Assembly (NCBI GenBank): GCA_964521715.1
Contig: CAZFSS010000001.1
Coordinates: 201,300 to 265,299, forward strand
Length of the DNA stretch: 64,000 bases
Direction of reading: 5' to 3'
DNA from: DAOVRD01 sp964521715
GTDB lineage: Bacteria > Planctomycetota > Brocadiia > SM23-32
Part shown: positions 1 to 8,375 of the stretch, one piece after another
Numbering within the stretch: the first letter of the stretch is position 1
Layout: each line of letters begins with the position of its first letter
Made by a program: the position numbers and the translations under genes
Notes under the pieces: generated by a model
Seen by the model: only the letters and a program-made list of their open reading frames with translations
Database searches by the model: none
Told to the model about the DNA's origin: nothing

Positions 1-4
1 GGTC

Positions 5-970
5 GTGCTTGTCGCGGTGCTTCTCCTGCTGTCGGCGGCCAGCCATCGATGGGAGGCGGCGACCACACTGCCCGAATTGCGCGAAGGCGACGGCATCGCC
101 GCGCAGTATCCCGGTGACCGGGGGATCGAAAGCGACCCGGCGGTCGTCTTCGCAGACGGCTTTGAGACCACTGCGACCGGCCAACTGCCGTCCGGTTACC
201 GGACGAGAGATGAGAAGAAGTGGGACAACTCCTGGGGCCCGTGCCTCATCACGGAGCAGGCCGAGGACGTTCACGGGGGCAGGAAGGCGTTGGAGCTTAC
301 CGTCGTGTGGGATCCCTCGCAGCCGGGCGGCGGCCTGGCCGTCCAGAAGTTCTTCGAAGCGGGATTCGACACCCTCTTTCTGCGGTATTACGCGAAGTTC
401 GAGAAGGACGTCGAGCTGTATCACGGCGGAGCCCACAACGGCGCCTGCATCGCGGCGAGGGCGCCGGGCGTGCCCCAATCATGTCCTGGCCTGCGCGCTG
501 ACGGCAGCAACGAGTTCACGGTGGTGCTGGACACCTGGCGGCCCAGGGAGGAGGTGCCCTCGCCGGGCGATCTGGTTGTCTACGTCTACCACATGGATCA
601 GGGAGGCCGGTGGGGCGATCAGTTCTTCCCCTCCGGCAGAGTCAATCCCCCTGGAAGGCAGCTCTTCGGAGAGCACTTCGTCCCGCGGCCCGACTTCATC
701 CCGGAACGGGGCCGCTGGTATTGCTACGAGCTCATGGTCAAGGCGAACACGCCGGGCGAGCGGGACGGGCGGATTGCCTTCTGGGTGGACGGCAGGCTGG
801 CGGCAGACTTCCCGAACCTGCGGCTCCGAAACGTTGCGAGTCTCAAGTCGAACCGCGTCGACCTCGGCCTTGGCACCGAGAACCGCCGGGTCAGGAAGGA
901 CGTCACGATGTGGTACGATGACGTGGTGACGGCCACGTCCTACATCGGGCCCCGAGTGCCCGCCGAGTAG
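5..970 (+). CDS. PL14/PL20-like beta-jelly-roll protein, exported
   Basis: About 321 aa. The first 15 residues (LVAVLLLLSAAS) look like a signal-peptide core, so the product is probably secreted; the start is a GTG at the window edge and the true start may lie upstream. The body has the look of a concanavalin-like polysaccharide lyase (PL14/PL20 type): FETT near residue 50, LRYYAKFEKDVELYHGG around 125-140, and the run RGRWYCYELMVKANTPG followed by a W-V-D-G strand around residues 240-270. Family knowledge suggests binding or cleavage of uronic-acid polysaccharides; that function is inferred. A close paralogue lies at 61825-62742. The next gene converges from the other strand, and the same two gene families recur together at the right end of the window. 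Confidence 0.72.
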   Translation: MLVAVLLLLSAASHRWEAATTLPELREGDGIAAQYPGDRGIESDPAVVFADGFETTATGQLPSGYRTRDEKKWDNSWGPCLITEQAEDVHGGRKALELTVVWDPSQPGGGLAVQKFFEAGFDTLFLRYYAKFEKDVELYHGGAHNGACIAARAPGVPQSCPGLRADGSNEFTVVLDTWRPREEVPSPGDLVVYVYHMDQGGRWGDQFFPSGRVNPPGRQLFGEHFVPRPDFIPERGRWYCYELMVKANTPGERDGRIAFWVDGRLAADFPNLRLRNVASLKSNRVDLGLGTENRRVRKDVTMWYDDVVTATSYIGPRVPAE

Positions 971-1004
971 CCGCTGCGCAGGGGGTCGGCGCGGAGGCGG
1001 CGGA

Positions 1005-1721
1005 CTACGCGCCTCCGCTCGGCAGCCAGGGACGGACGACCGTCTCTTCCGGCGCGCCCTGCGGATGCTCCTCGACGTGCCTGCTGTAGGCCTGCAGGAA
1101 GTTCCCCTGGCTCAGCTCGTCCAGCATCTGGGCTCGGAGCGCCAGCGACAGCGCGTCGGGCTTCACCAGGTAGATCCGGTCGATCACCACCTTATGGGTC
1201 ACGCCGCCGCCATCGCGCGACTCGTCCTCGGCGTGGGACTCGCAAACCGACACGTAGAGGCCGTGGACGCCGTCCGGGCCGCGCGCCGCGCAGAGGCAAT
1301 ACTCGGCAAGCCTTCCGTCCGCGACCTCCAGGGCGAAGGCGAACCGGCTCGCGTGCGCCTGGTAGTAGGCATACGCCCCGGCGGGCCAGTCGCGGCAATC
1401 CTCGGCGAAGTGCGACGCACGGAACGAGCATCCGTTGTCTCGGATCATCTCGTCCACCGGTGCCAGGGCCTCGGCTGTCAGGTCACCGGCGTCCGGGCGC
1501 CGACGCCACTGGCGGCGCCGCGCGCTTGCATCTTCGCCTCGAGCCGTCCCGGCGCCTGCTCCCCCCTCGGCAGACGGAGACGGCGCCGAGGAGACCGTCC
1601 GCTCACTGCCCGTCTCCGCGGCACCACGGGCGTCTGCTTGCCCCAGCGGTGCCGCCCCGCACGCCGTCAGCAGCAGAGCCGCAGTAACCGACCCCGCAAC
1701 GCAGGCCGCGCAACGGAACAT
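1005..1721 (-). CDS. Unknown lipoprotein, paralogue of the gene at 62954
   Basis: 238 aa. The N-terminus is a lipoprotein signal (hydrophobic stretch then LLLTAC at about residue 21), followed by a low-complexity Ala/Gly/Ser/Arg linker to about residue 80. The C-terminal domain (about 85-238) matches the whole 184-aa protein at 62954-63508: shared blocks include AEALAPVDE, HFAEDCRDW, YYQAHASRFAFA, DRIYLVKP and ALRAQMLDELSQGNFL. A GGAGGG Shine-Dalgarno lies 6 bases before the ATG. I do not recognise the family and give no function. It appears to be a soluble domain anchored to a membrane here and unanchored in the paralogue. Confidence 0.75.
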   Translation of the reverse strand: MFRCAACVAGSVTAALLLTACGAAPLGQADARGAAETGSERTVSSAPSPSAEGGAGAGTARGEDASARRRQWRRRPDAGDLTAEALAPVDEMIRDNGCSFRASHFAEDCRDWPAGAYAYYQAHASRFAFALEVADGRLAEYCLCAARGPDGVHGLYVSVCESHAEDESRDGGGVTHKVVIDRIYLVKPDALSLALRAQMLDELSQGNFLQAYSRHVEEHPQGAPEETVVRPWLPSGGA

Positions 1722-1804
1722 GGCATCCCTCCGTGCTGCGCCAGGTGGACCGCCTGCCTGGCATTATTGAGGCCGGTAATGACAATGTCGCCGCCAACGA
1801 GGAG

Positions 1805-1905
1805 TTGTCATTCTGAGGCCGCCGCAGGGCGGCCGAAGAATCTTGTTCTCCCCTGTGCAGCAAGGCGAGATTCTTCGTCGCGGCTTCGCCGCTCCTCAGA
1901 ATGAC
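1805..1905. repeat. MITE/REP-like palindromic repeat
   Basis: Perfect 13-bp terminal inverted repeats TGTCATTCTGAGG (1805-1817) and its complement (1893-1905) enclose an inner inverted pair GAAGAATCT / AGATTCTTC, so the whole 101 bp can fold into one long imperfect hairpin. Repeats with GTCATTCTGAG ends and GAAGAATCT cores occur in many bacterial genomes as small non-autonomous elements. No target-site duplication is evident. It separates the lipoprotein gene from the acetyl-CoA synthase gene. Confidence 0.7.
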
Positions 1906-1926
1906 AGCGCGCACGGGGTCGGTACA

Positions 1927-3840
1927 TTAGCTACGCAGTTCTCCATAGCCATCTGGCAACCGGCGCCTGGACTGCAACCGGCGCTCCCGCCTACAGGACC
2001 TCGAACCAGGGCCGCCCAGGTAGCGCTCGAGTTCATCCAGGGACCGCGCATCGTCCTCTGTGGCCGGTAGCCGGTCCTCGGGCAGAAGGTCACGCACCTG
2101 CTCCAGGACCTTGCGCGGCATCCAGACTACGGCCGCCAGGCCGCCGTCGCCCTGCAGGAACTCGGCAGAGCGTAGATAGCCGAGGCTCAAGCCCGTCACG
2201 CCATCGGCTTGCTTCCCCCCGGCGCGGTTGGCCAGCGAGCTCCACGTCTCGCCGTTCGGCGCCCTGCCTTCGTAGCCGCGGTTCATCACGCCGATGCCCA
2301 GGTCGCCGACGCGGAACGCCAGATAGTGGAAGCAGCCGCAGGAGCTGTGCGGGAACCCGTCCAGGCTGTGCGGGAACACGCGCTGCATGACGCCTCGCGA
2401 GAGCCGCCGGACGGCCTCGTTGACGCCCTCGTATTCGCCCCTCCGCGGGTCGAGGCACCTTCCCTTCGGTATGACCTCGCGGAGTTCCTGGCCCTCCAGG
2501 CCCCGCCGCTTGTAAGGATGCCAGGTCGCGCCGAAGAGCGCGGCGGCCTTGACCCGACCCGGATCGCGACCGCACATAGGAGCCCGCGAAGGGGTGACGA
2601 TGCAGACGTGGCCGTTCGAAAAGGACTGGCACTCGATGCAAGCAACGAAGCCGCTCGCCGTCTTCTCGCTAACCAGTGCCAGTCTCTCGGCCCGATGCTG
2701 CCGGAACGCCATGGCCTCGGGCGCTGCCTGTCTCAGCTCGCCTTCTTCGAACATCAGCCGCACGTGAACCCGCCTCAACCGTGGGAAGTGCCACTTCAGC
2801 CCCTCCCGAAGCACCCCGGCCAGTTGCTCAGGAACGAGATCGGCACCGGCCGCCAGCGCCAGAGCGAACGGCTCCTCGCTCGCCACGCGAACGCCCGGCA
2901 GGTAAGCCGGCAGCGTCAGGGCGGTCCTCTCCAGATGCTGTGATACCTCGACGTCGACCCGTTCGTCGCCGATGCCGATCTCGATCCCCACCGACTTCCT
3001 CGGGGTGCCGTTGACGGTCACGCCGTCCTCAACGGCCAACAGGCGCAGCACAAAGAAGCTGTTTTCGTCGCCCCCAAGCTCGCGGTCGGGTTCGAACTCC
3101 TCGTTGGCGTAGGCGGGATCACAGTACGCAGGCAGGACTATCCTCTCGCCGGCGGCTTCCAACACGCGCAGGTTGGGCAGCGTGGCGATGGCGTCCAGCA
3201 CTTCGTCGTCCTCGCGAGCCCGGCACTGACGTCCCTGCTCGAAGGGGAAGTCCGGCGGCACGACCGCCGGGCAGCCCATCTTCATCATGGCCAGGGCCAA
3301 CAACGATTCCAGCTCGGTGGCTCCGTCCCTTACGATCAGTACGCCCGGCAGGTCATCCTCCAGGAAGTGGCCCATTTCGTGGTCTTCGCCCGGAGGAATG
3401 CGGCCCCAGATCATGGCGTACCGTACCATCATCTGGAGCCAGTAGACCGCCTGCGTCTCCCGCGGTCCGCCGGGGAACACCATGAACCCGCGTTCCTCCA
3501 GCTTCTTCTGCAGGGCGGCAGTTCCGCGGCCGAGCAAGAAGGCCCAGCCTGCGCGCCACTTGGCGCCCGAGAAGACCAGTCCGCGCAGCTCGTCATCGGT
3601 CACGAAGCGCTCCTGCGCGTCCTCCAGGTCCGCCTCGCAGCACTCCGCCGCGAGAGCAGCGTGGACCGCCATGTGGCCGAGCTCTTCCGGATCGGCTGCC
3701 TCGACGAGGCGGCGCACCTCCGCCGTCGACGGGACCTTGCCCAGGACCGCCTGGCAAAGGGGGAGCGTGTAGTCGCTGTCCTGGAACGCAGCCGGCTCGT
3801 CGGGCAGACGGGCCAGCAGTTCGGCCACGGCAGGCAGCAT
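1927..3840 (-). CDS. acsB: Acetyl-CoA synthase (CODH/ACS beta subunit, AcsB/CdhC family), stand-alone
   Basis: 637 aa from the ATG at 3840 (GGAGG 11 bases upstream; a TTG one codon earlier is possible). The family joins a methyl group, CO and CoA at the nickel-iron-sulphur A-cluster of the Wood-Ljungdahl pathway in the cytoplasm. All six A-cluster cysteines are visible: CIEC (401/404), C413, C423 and the CGC pair (501/503), with the CxxC-x8-C-x9-C spacing of the Moorella enzyme. The flanks KGRCLDP, YEGVNEAV, FPHSSCGCF and LGYLRSAEFLQGDGG are family hallmarks. The N-terminal 380 residues are shorter and more divergent than in bacterial AcsB (about 730 aa). No CODH, corrinoid protein or methyltransferase gene lies nearby, so its partner is unknown. 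Confidence 0.85.
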   Translation of the reverse strand: MLPAVAELLARLPDEPAAFQDSDYTLPLCQAVLGKVPSTAEVRRLVEAADPEELGHMAVHAALAAECCEADLEDAQERFVTDDELRGLVFSGAKWRAGWAFLLGRGTAALQKKLEERGFMVFPGGPRETQAVYWLQMMVRYAMIWGRIPPGEDHEMGHFLEDDLPGVLIVRDGATELESLLALAMMKMGCPAVVPPDFPFEQGRQCRAREDDEVLDAIATLPNLRVLEAAGERIVLPAYCDPAYANEEFEPDRELGGDENSFFVLRLLAVEDGVTVNGTPRKSVGIEIGIGDERVDVEVSQHLERTALTLPAYLPGVRVASEEPFALALAAGADLVPEQLAGVLREGLKWHFPRLRRVHVRLMFEEGELRQAAPEAMAFRQHRAERLALVSEKTASGFVACIECQSFSNGHVCIVTPSRAPMCGRDPGRVKAAALFGATWHPYKRRGLEGQELREVIPKGRCLDPRRGEYEGVNEAVRRLSRGVMQRVFPHSLDGFPHSSCGCFHYLAFRVGDLGIGVMNRGYEGRAPNGETWSSLANRAGGKQADGVTGLSLGYLRSAEFLQGDGGLAAVVWMPRKVLEQVRDLLPEDRLPATEDDARSLDELERYLGGPGSRSCRRERRLQSRRRLPDGYGELRS

Positions 3841-3914
3841 CAAACGCGATTCCTCCGGCCGAAGACGATGCGCGCGCCCCCGCTGGCTTCAACTACCCAA
3901 GAACGGGCCGCGAA

Positions 3915-3949
3915 ATGTCCAGTATAGGCCGGACATGCCGGCGGCGCAA
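3915..3949 (-). promoter_or_regulatory. acsB promoter with operator-like inverted repeat
   Basis: Minus-strand -35 TTGCGC (3944-3949), 17-base spacer, -10 TATACT (3921-3926). The -10 lies inside the ten-base centre of an exact inverted repeat ATGTCC-N10-GGACAT (3915-3936), a placement typical of a repressor site. No regulator gene is adjacent. Confidence 0.6.
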
Positions 3950-4082
3950 AGGTCGGGCCTCGCCCCGTGCGATAGCTGGCCCGCCCGGCCTGGAAGCGTC
4001 CGACGAGCGGTTGAAACGCGCCGCGTCGAGGTGGGAGAATGGGCAGGCGGTCGGGCATCGCGTAGGCTCGGAGGGAACCCTT

Positions 4083-5732
4083 GTGACCATGCTGGACAGG
4101 AGGTTCCTTGCGGTCGTGGTCATCCTCGGGGTCGGGCTGCCGGCCTTCTTCATCGACCTCGGCCAGGAGGTGCGCCTGGACGGCCGCGAGATCATACACG
4201 CGGAGATCTCGCGCGAGATGGCCGAGACGGGCAATTACGCCGTGCCGTGCCGGCTTGGGGCACCCTACATTGACAAGCCGCCGCTGTTCAACTGGATCGT
4301 CGCAATCCTGTTCGAGCTGACGGGCCGGTCGGATTTCGGGGTGGCCCGTTTGCCGGCCGCCCTGTCGGCGCTGGCCATCATGGGCGGCATCTACATCCTG
4401 GGCAAGCGGTGGTTCGGCGCGCGCGCAGGGCTCTGGGGCGCGTTGATGTGGTCTACTTTTCTGCTGGCAGGCGAGTGGGCGGGAATGTCGCGGGGGGACA
4501 TGCTGATGGCCGCTCTGACCTTCGGGGCCATCCTGCTTGCCGATCTCTCGGCGGCGGCGACCAGGCCGCGGGCCTCTGCCGTGCTCTGGTGCGGGGCGTC
4601 GCTTCTCATATGTGGGGCCGTGATGTCGAAGGGGCTTCAGGCGCTGATCTTCTTTGCCATCCCTGTGGCAGGCATATGGCGGGCGCGGCGGAGTCGCTGG
4701 GTTCCGCCGGGCCCGTTTGTGCTGGTCACGGCCCTGATGGTTATGGCCGCGGTGGCCGGCTGGAGCTGGGCGGCCGAGGTCCGCCACCCCGGCCACATGA
4801 GAGAGCTGTTGCAGTACGAGTTCGGCAAGGGGTTGAACGAGCACCCCAGGCGGCTCGGCCTCTACTTCGACCAGATCGTGTTGACGACGCTGCCCTGGAG
4901 CGTCTTTGCCGTCGGCGCGGTCGCATACACGGTCCGGCGGCTCCGCCGCGCGGGATACGGCGTCTGGGCCGTCCCCGCCCTGACGTTCGGCCTCTGCTTT
5001 GTGATCCTGACCCTCACGCCGAACAAGCGCGCGCACTACGCCCTGCCCGTGCTTCCCATGTGGGCGCTCCTCCTGTCGGCCTTCATGGACGCGGGGGCAG
5101 CGCGCGCCAGCGCGGTCCGGCCCGCGGGGGAGGGAGGGGAAGCCCCGGAGGGCGGGCAGCTCTTCCGCTGGTCCTTCGACTGGCCGCTCAGGGCCGTCCT
5201 GTTGTGCATCGTGGCCCTGACGCTGGTGGCGTCCTTCTACTGGCCCTCGCACGTGCGCTCCGGCAAGGCCATCGGCGTGGCGTTACTGATCGCTGCGGCG
5301 GTGCCGGCCGCTTACGGCTTCGCGGCGTCCTGGCGCGGCGATTCCGCGCGCGCCGTGGGGGCGCTGCTGGCGACCGCCGTATTCGTGACCGTCACGGCGC
5401 ACCCTCTCGCAACGCACTTCTACCTCAAACCCCTCGACCTGGGCGCGATCACGGAGATCGCTCGGGCAATTCCCAAGGACGCGCCGGTGGGCGAGTGCAA
5501 CGTCCGTGACGAGCTCCTCTACCTGAAGATGAACCGGCGGGTAGTCTTCCTGCACGACCTGGCGGAGCTGCGCGCCTTCCTGGATGAGCCCGGCGAGCGC
5601 TACCTCATCGCCAGGGTTGGAGACATCCCTTTCCTGGCTCGGATGTCGACCAGGCCCATCAGGCAGGTGGGCAGGTGGCCCCTGGGGGGGAAGGGCGGGA
5701 TCGTGGCAACCGTTCTGGCGATCGCGCCCTGA
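4083..5732 (+). CDS. GT83-like integral-membrane glycosyltransferase (ArnT/PMT family)
   Basis: About 549 aa. GTG at 4083 has GGAGGG six bases upstream; ATG at 4089 is the alternative. Family members transfer a sugar from a polyprenyl-phosphate carrier to lipid or protein on the outer face of the cytoplasmic membrane. After the first membrane segment comes the large loop with the signature REIIHAEISREM, then PYIDKPPLFNWIVAILFELTG, which holds the acidic and Lys-Pro-Pro residues typical of ArnT-like enzymes. About ten hydrophobic segments follow, and a soluble C-terminal domain of about 110 residues. It converges on the sugar-nucleotide genes, which could supply its donor sugar. Exact sugar and acceptor are not readable from sequence. 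Confidence 0.78.
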   Translation: MTMLDRRFLAVVVILGVGLPAFFIDLGQEVRLDGREIIHAEISREMAETGNYAVPCRLGAPYIDKPPLFNWIVAILFELTGRSDFGVARLPAALSALAIMGGIYILGKRWFGARAGLWGALMWSTFLLAGEWAGMSRGDMLMAALTFGAILLADLSAAATRPRASAVLWCGASLLICGAVMSKGLQALIFFAIPVAGIWRARRSRWVPPGPFVLVTALMVMAAVAGWSWAAEVRHPGHMRELLQYEFGKGLNEHPRRLGLYFDQIVLTTLPWSVFAVGAVAYTVRRLRRAGYGVWAVPALTFGLCFVILTLTPNKRAHYALPVLPMWALLLSAFMDAGAARASAVRPAGEGGEAPEGGQLFRWSFDWPLRAVLLCIVALTLVASFYWPSHVRSGKAIGVALLIAAAVPAAYGFAASWRGDSARAVGALLATAVFVTVTAHPLATHFYLKPLDLGAITEIARAIPKDAPVGECNVRDELLYLKMNRRVVFLHDLAELRAFLDEPGERYLIARVGDIPFLARMSTRPIRQVGRWPLGGKGGIVATVLAIAP

Positions 5733-5745
5733 TCGGGCGGCAGGC

Positions 5746-7028
5746 TCAGGGCTTGCCGACGCCGACATAGACCATGCCGGCCGCGCGGATCTGCTGCGGA
5801 TCCCACGCGTTCCGCCCGTCCACCGCGGCCTGGAGGCCGCGGGCGGCCAGCTCCGGGAAGTCGAGGGCGGCGTACTCGGGGTGCGCCGTATTCAGAACGA
5901 TGACGTCCGGCGCCGGGGAATCGTCGGCCGCGCCGGGCTCGACCCCGAATCCCCTCAACTCCTCTTCCGTGTAGACGGGATCGTGGAGCTGCACATGCGC
6001 TCCCAGGCGCAGCAGTTCGTGGCGCAGTTGGAAGGCCGGCGAGCAGATGTGCTCCTTCACTTGCGGACGGAACCCCAGGCCCAGGATGAGGACGCGCCGG
6101 CCGCGCAGGGGGCCCCATGTCTCCTCCAGGTGGCGCAAGACGCGCGCTGGCTGCGCGTCGTTGACGCGGCGCGAAAGCTCCACCATCGGCAGGGGAATGC
6201 CCTCCTTGCGCGCCTCTCCTGGAGCAGGAAATGGGGGTAGACCGGCGTGCAGTGCCCGCCGACGCCGATGCCCGGCTCCAGCAGGAAGGTCTCATCGTCG
6301 GTGTTGGCCGCCTTCACGACCGCCTGCAGGTCGACCCCCGCTCGTTCGGCGTATGCGGACAGCTCGTTGACAAGGGCGATGTTCACGTCCCGGCAGACCA
6401 TGCCCACCAGCTTGACCAGCTCGGCCGTCTCAAGGGAGCCGACGTTGATGACCTCGCAGTCCAGGTACTTGCGGTAGAAGTCCGTGGCGCGCGCAGCGCC
6501 CTCCGGCGTGAGGCCGCCGACGATCTTTGGGAACTCCACCAGCTGCCGGAGCACCAGCCGGCTCTTGCCGCGCTCGGGCGAGAAGACCAGGTCGAAGTCC
6601 CTGCCTCCCATGAGGCCACGGCCCTGGAGGATGGGAAGCAGCCCGCGCGTGGTGCCCAGGGGGAGCGTTGTCTCGTAGACGACCATGGTTCCGGGCACCA
6701 TCCCCTCGGCGATCTGGTGCGAGACGCTCTCTATGGCGGACAGTTCCGCCTCTTTGGCGGCCGTCAGGATTACGGGCACTATCACGATCACGACTTCGCT
6801 TTCGGCCACCGCACCGACAGTCTCCATTGTGGCGCGCAGCCGGCCGCGGCCGACCAGATCACTCACAAGCTCTGGCAGGCCCGGCTCATCAATCGGGCAG
6901 ACGCCCTTGTTGATGCTCTCCACGAGCTTGGGGTTGACATCACATGCGACGACCGCCGCCCCGTTGTTGGCCAGGGCGCATGCCAGTGGGAGCCCCATCT
7001 TGCCGGCGCCGACTACGCAGACTTTCAT
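5746..7028 (-). pseudogene. Nucleotide-sugar dehydrogenase (UDP-ManNAc/UDP-Glc dehydrogenase family), frameshifted
   Basis: The family oxidises C6 of a UDP-sugar with NAD+ to the uronate. The N-terminal part (7028 down to about 6216) has the Rossmann start MKVCVVGAGKMGLPLA, the central NIALVNELSAYAE and the catalytic-cysteine motif GVGGHCTPVYPHFLLQ. The reading frame then breaks near 6213-6218, and the C-terminal NAD/UDP-binding domain continues in another frame (IPLPMVELSRRVND ... VLILGLGFRPQVKE ... AGMVYVGVGKP). One lost base in CCAGGAG(G)AG would restore LLQEEARKEGIPLP. Whether this is a real mutation, recoding or an assembly error cannot be told. It follows the epimerase gene on the same strand, fitting a polysaccharide sugar-nucleotide operon. 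Confidence 0.78.
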
Positions 7029-7141
7029 GGGCCCTATCTCCCATCAGAATCCGACGGGGAGCTTCGGCAGGGGACCCGGTTCCATGCCCTCGCTGCCGCA
7101 GGCTGAACTGATGCTGCACCGCGTTGCCACGGCGCTCCCCG

Positions 7142-8101
7142 TCAGCCGAACCTGGGCCTTTCGTGACGGTACCATTCGAGGAACAGCCGCAGCCCCTCCT
7201 CGAACGGATACCGGGGCTCGTAACCCAGAAGACGCCGGGACTTGCTCAGGTCCGCGTAGGTGATCGGGACGTCACCAGGTTGCTCCGGCAGAACCTGTCG
7301 TTTCGCCTTCCTGCCCAGGCCCTGTTCGATGAGGGAGATCATGTGGTCTAACTCGACCGTCTGCGACTCGCCCAGGTTGAAGATCTCGTAACCGACCGGA
7401 AGGTCAACGGCCTTGACCACGCCCTGCACGATGTCCTTGCAGTAGGTGTAGTCACGCCTGGCCGTGCCGTCGCCGTAAACCGGTATCGGCTTGCCCTCGT
7501 CGATCAGTTGCGTGAACTTGTAGACGGCCATGTCCGGCCGCCCCCACGGACCGTAAACCGTGAAGAACCGCACGCAGGCTACCTGGAGGCCGTGGAGGTG
7601 GTGGTAGGTGTAGCAGAACAGTTCCGCCGCCCGCTTCGACGCCGCGTAGGGCGAGATGGGGCACGCCACAGGATCATCCTCGACGAACGGGATGCGCTTG
7701 GTCGCTCCGTAGATGGACGACGTCGAGCCGAAAACGAACTTGCCTACCTCGTAACGCCTGGCCAGCTCGAGCAGGTTGATGGTGCCGCGGCAGTTGACGT
7801 CATCGTAGGATGCGGGCTCTTCCACCGAATGCCGCACGCCGACGCTGGCAGCCAGATGGGCGACGGCCTCGATGCGCTGGTCTCGGAAGGCGGGTTCGCA
7901 GGCGTCCCTGTCGCGCACGTCTGCCTCGTAGACGGGGAATCCGCCGATCTTGAGCAGCCGCGCCAGGTTGGCTCGTTTGATGCGCGGGTCATAATACGGA
8001 CTGAGGTTGTCGAGGCAGACTACATCTCGCCCCTCCTCGAGCAACTGCTCGATGAGATGCGAGCCGATAAAGCCCGCGCCGCCGGTCACCAGGACAGCCA
8101 T
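7142..8101 (-). CDS. NAD-dependent sugar-nucleotide epimerase (UDP-glucuronate 4-epimerase-like SDR)
   Basis: 319 aa from the ATG at 8101 (MAVLVTGGAGFIGSHL). Extended short-chain dehydrogenase: the glycine-rich NAD site is at residues 5-13, a Ser-rich strand GSTSSIYG carries the catalytic Ser, and YAASK is the Tyr-Lys pair. The pattern best fits UDP-glucuronate/UDP-galactose 4-epimerases that feed capsule or exopolysaccharide synthesis; substrate choice is inferred. The open frame extends further upstream, but only the 8101 start begins at the conserved fold. It lies between the aminotransferase and dehydrogenase genes, all on one strand. Confidence 0.85.
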   Translation of the reverse strand: MAVLVTGGAGFIGSHLIEQLLEEGRDVVCLDNLSPYYDPRIKRANLARLLKIGGFPVYEADVRDRDACEPAFRDQRIEAVAHLAASVGVRHSVEEPASYDDVNCRGTINLLELARRYEVGKFVFGSTSSIYGATKRIPFVEDDPVACPISPYAASKRAAELFCYTYHHLHGLQVACVRFFTVYGPWGRPDMAVYKFTQLIDEGKPIPVYGDGTARRDYTYCKDIVQGVVKAVDLPVGYEIFNLGESQTVELDHMISLIEQGLGRKAKRQVLPEQPGDVPITYADLSKSRRLLGYEPRYPFEEGLRLFLEWYRHERPRFG

Positions 8102-8375
8102 TGCACCAATCCTGTTCTCGAGAGGACAGCGAAGCGTCAAGTGGCGCCGCATCGCAGGCGCCGCATCGTACTTCATGGCGTCGGGCAAGTCAACGCGGGC
8201 GGCCATGCCCTTCCGGACCCCGCTGGGGGGCCGAGCTGCAGAGCCGGAGCCGGCCACGATGGGCAGGCCGATCGAGGCCCCGCGGATGCGCTGAGCAGTA
8301 TGGGATCGTTGAGCCGTTCATCGGACGGGTGTCATGCGTGCTCCGTCCATGTGCGGCGGCCTGCCTCGTACGCTG

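Noticed and set aside
6204..6220. Programmed -1 frameshift with a classical slippery heptamer
   Set aside because: The site CAGGAGAG does not fit X-XXY-YYZ and there is no A/U slippery run, so I list only the shared context as a finding.
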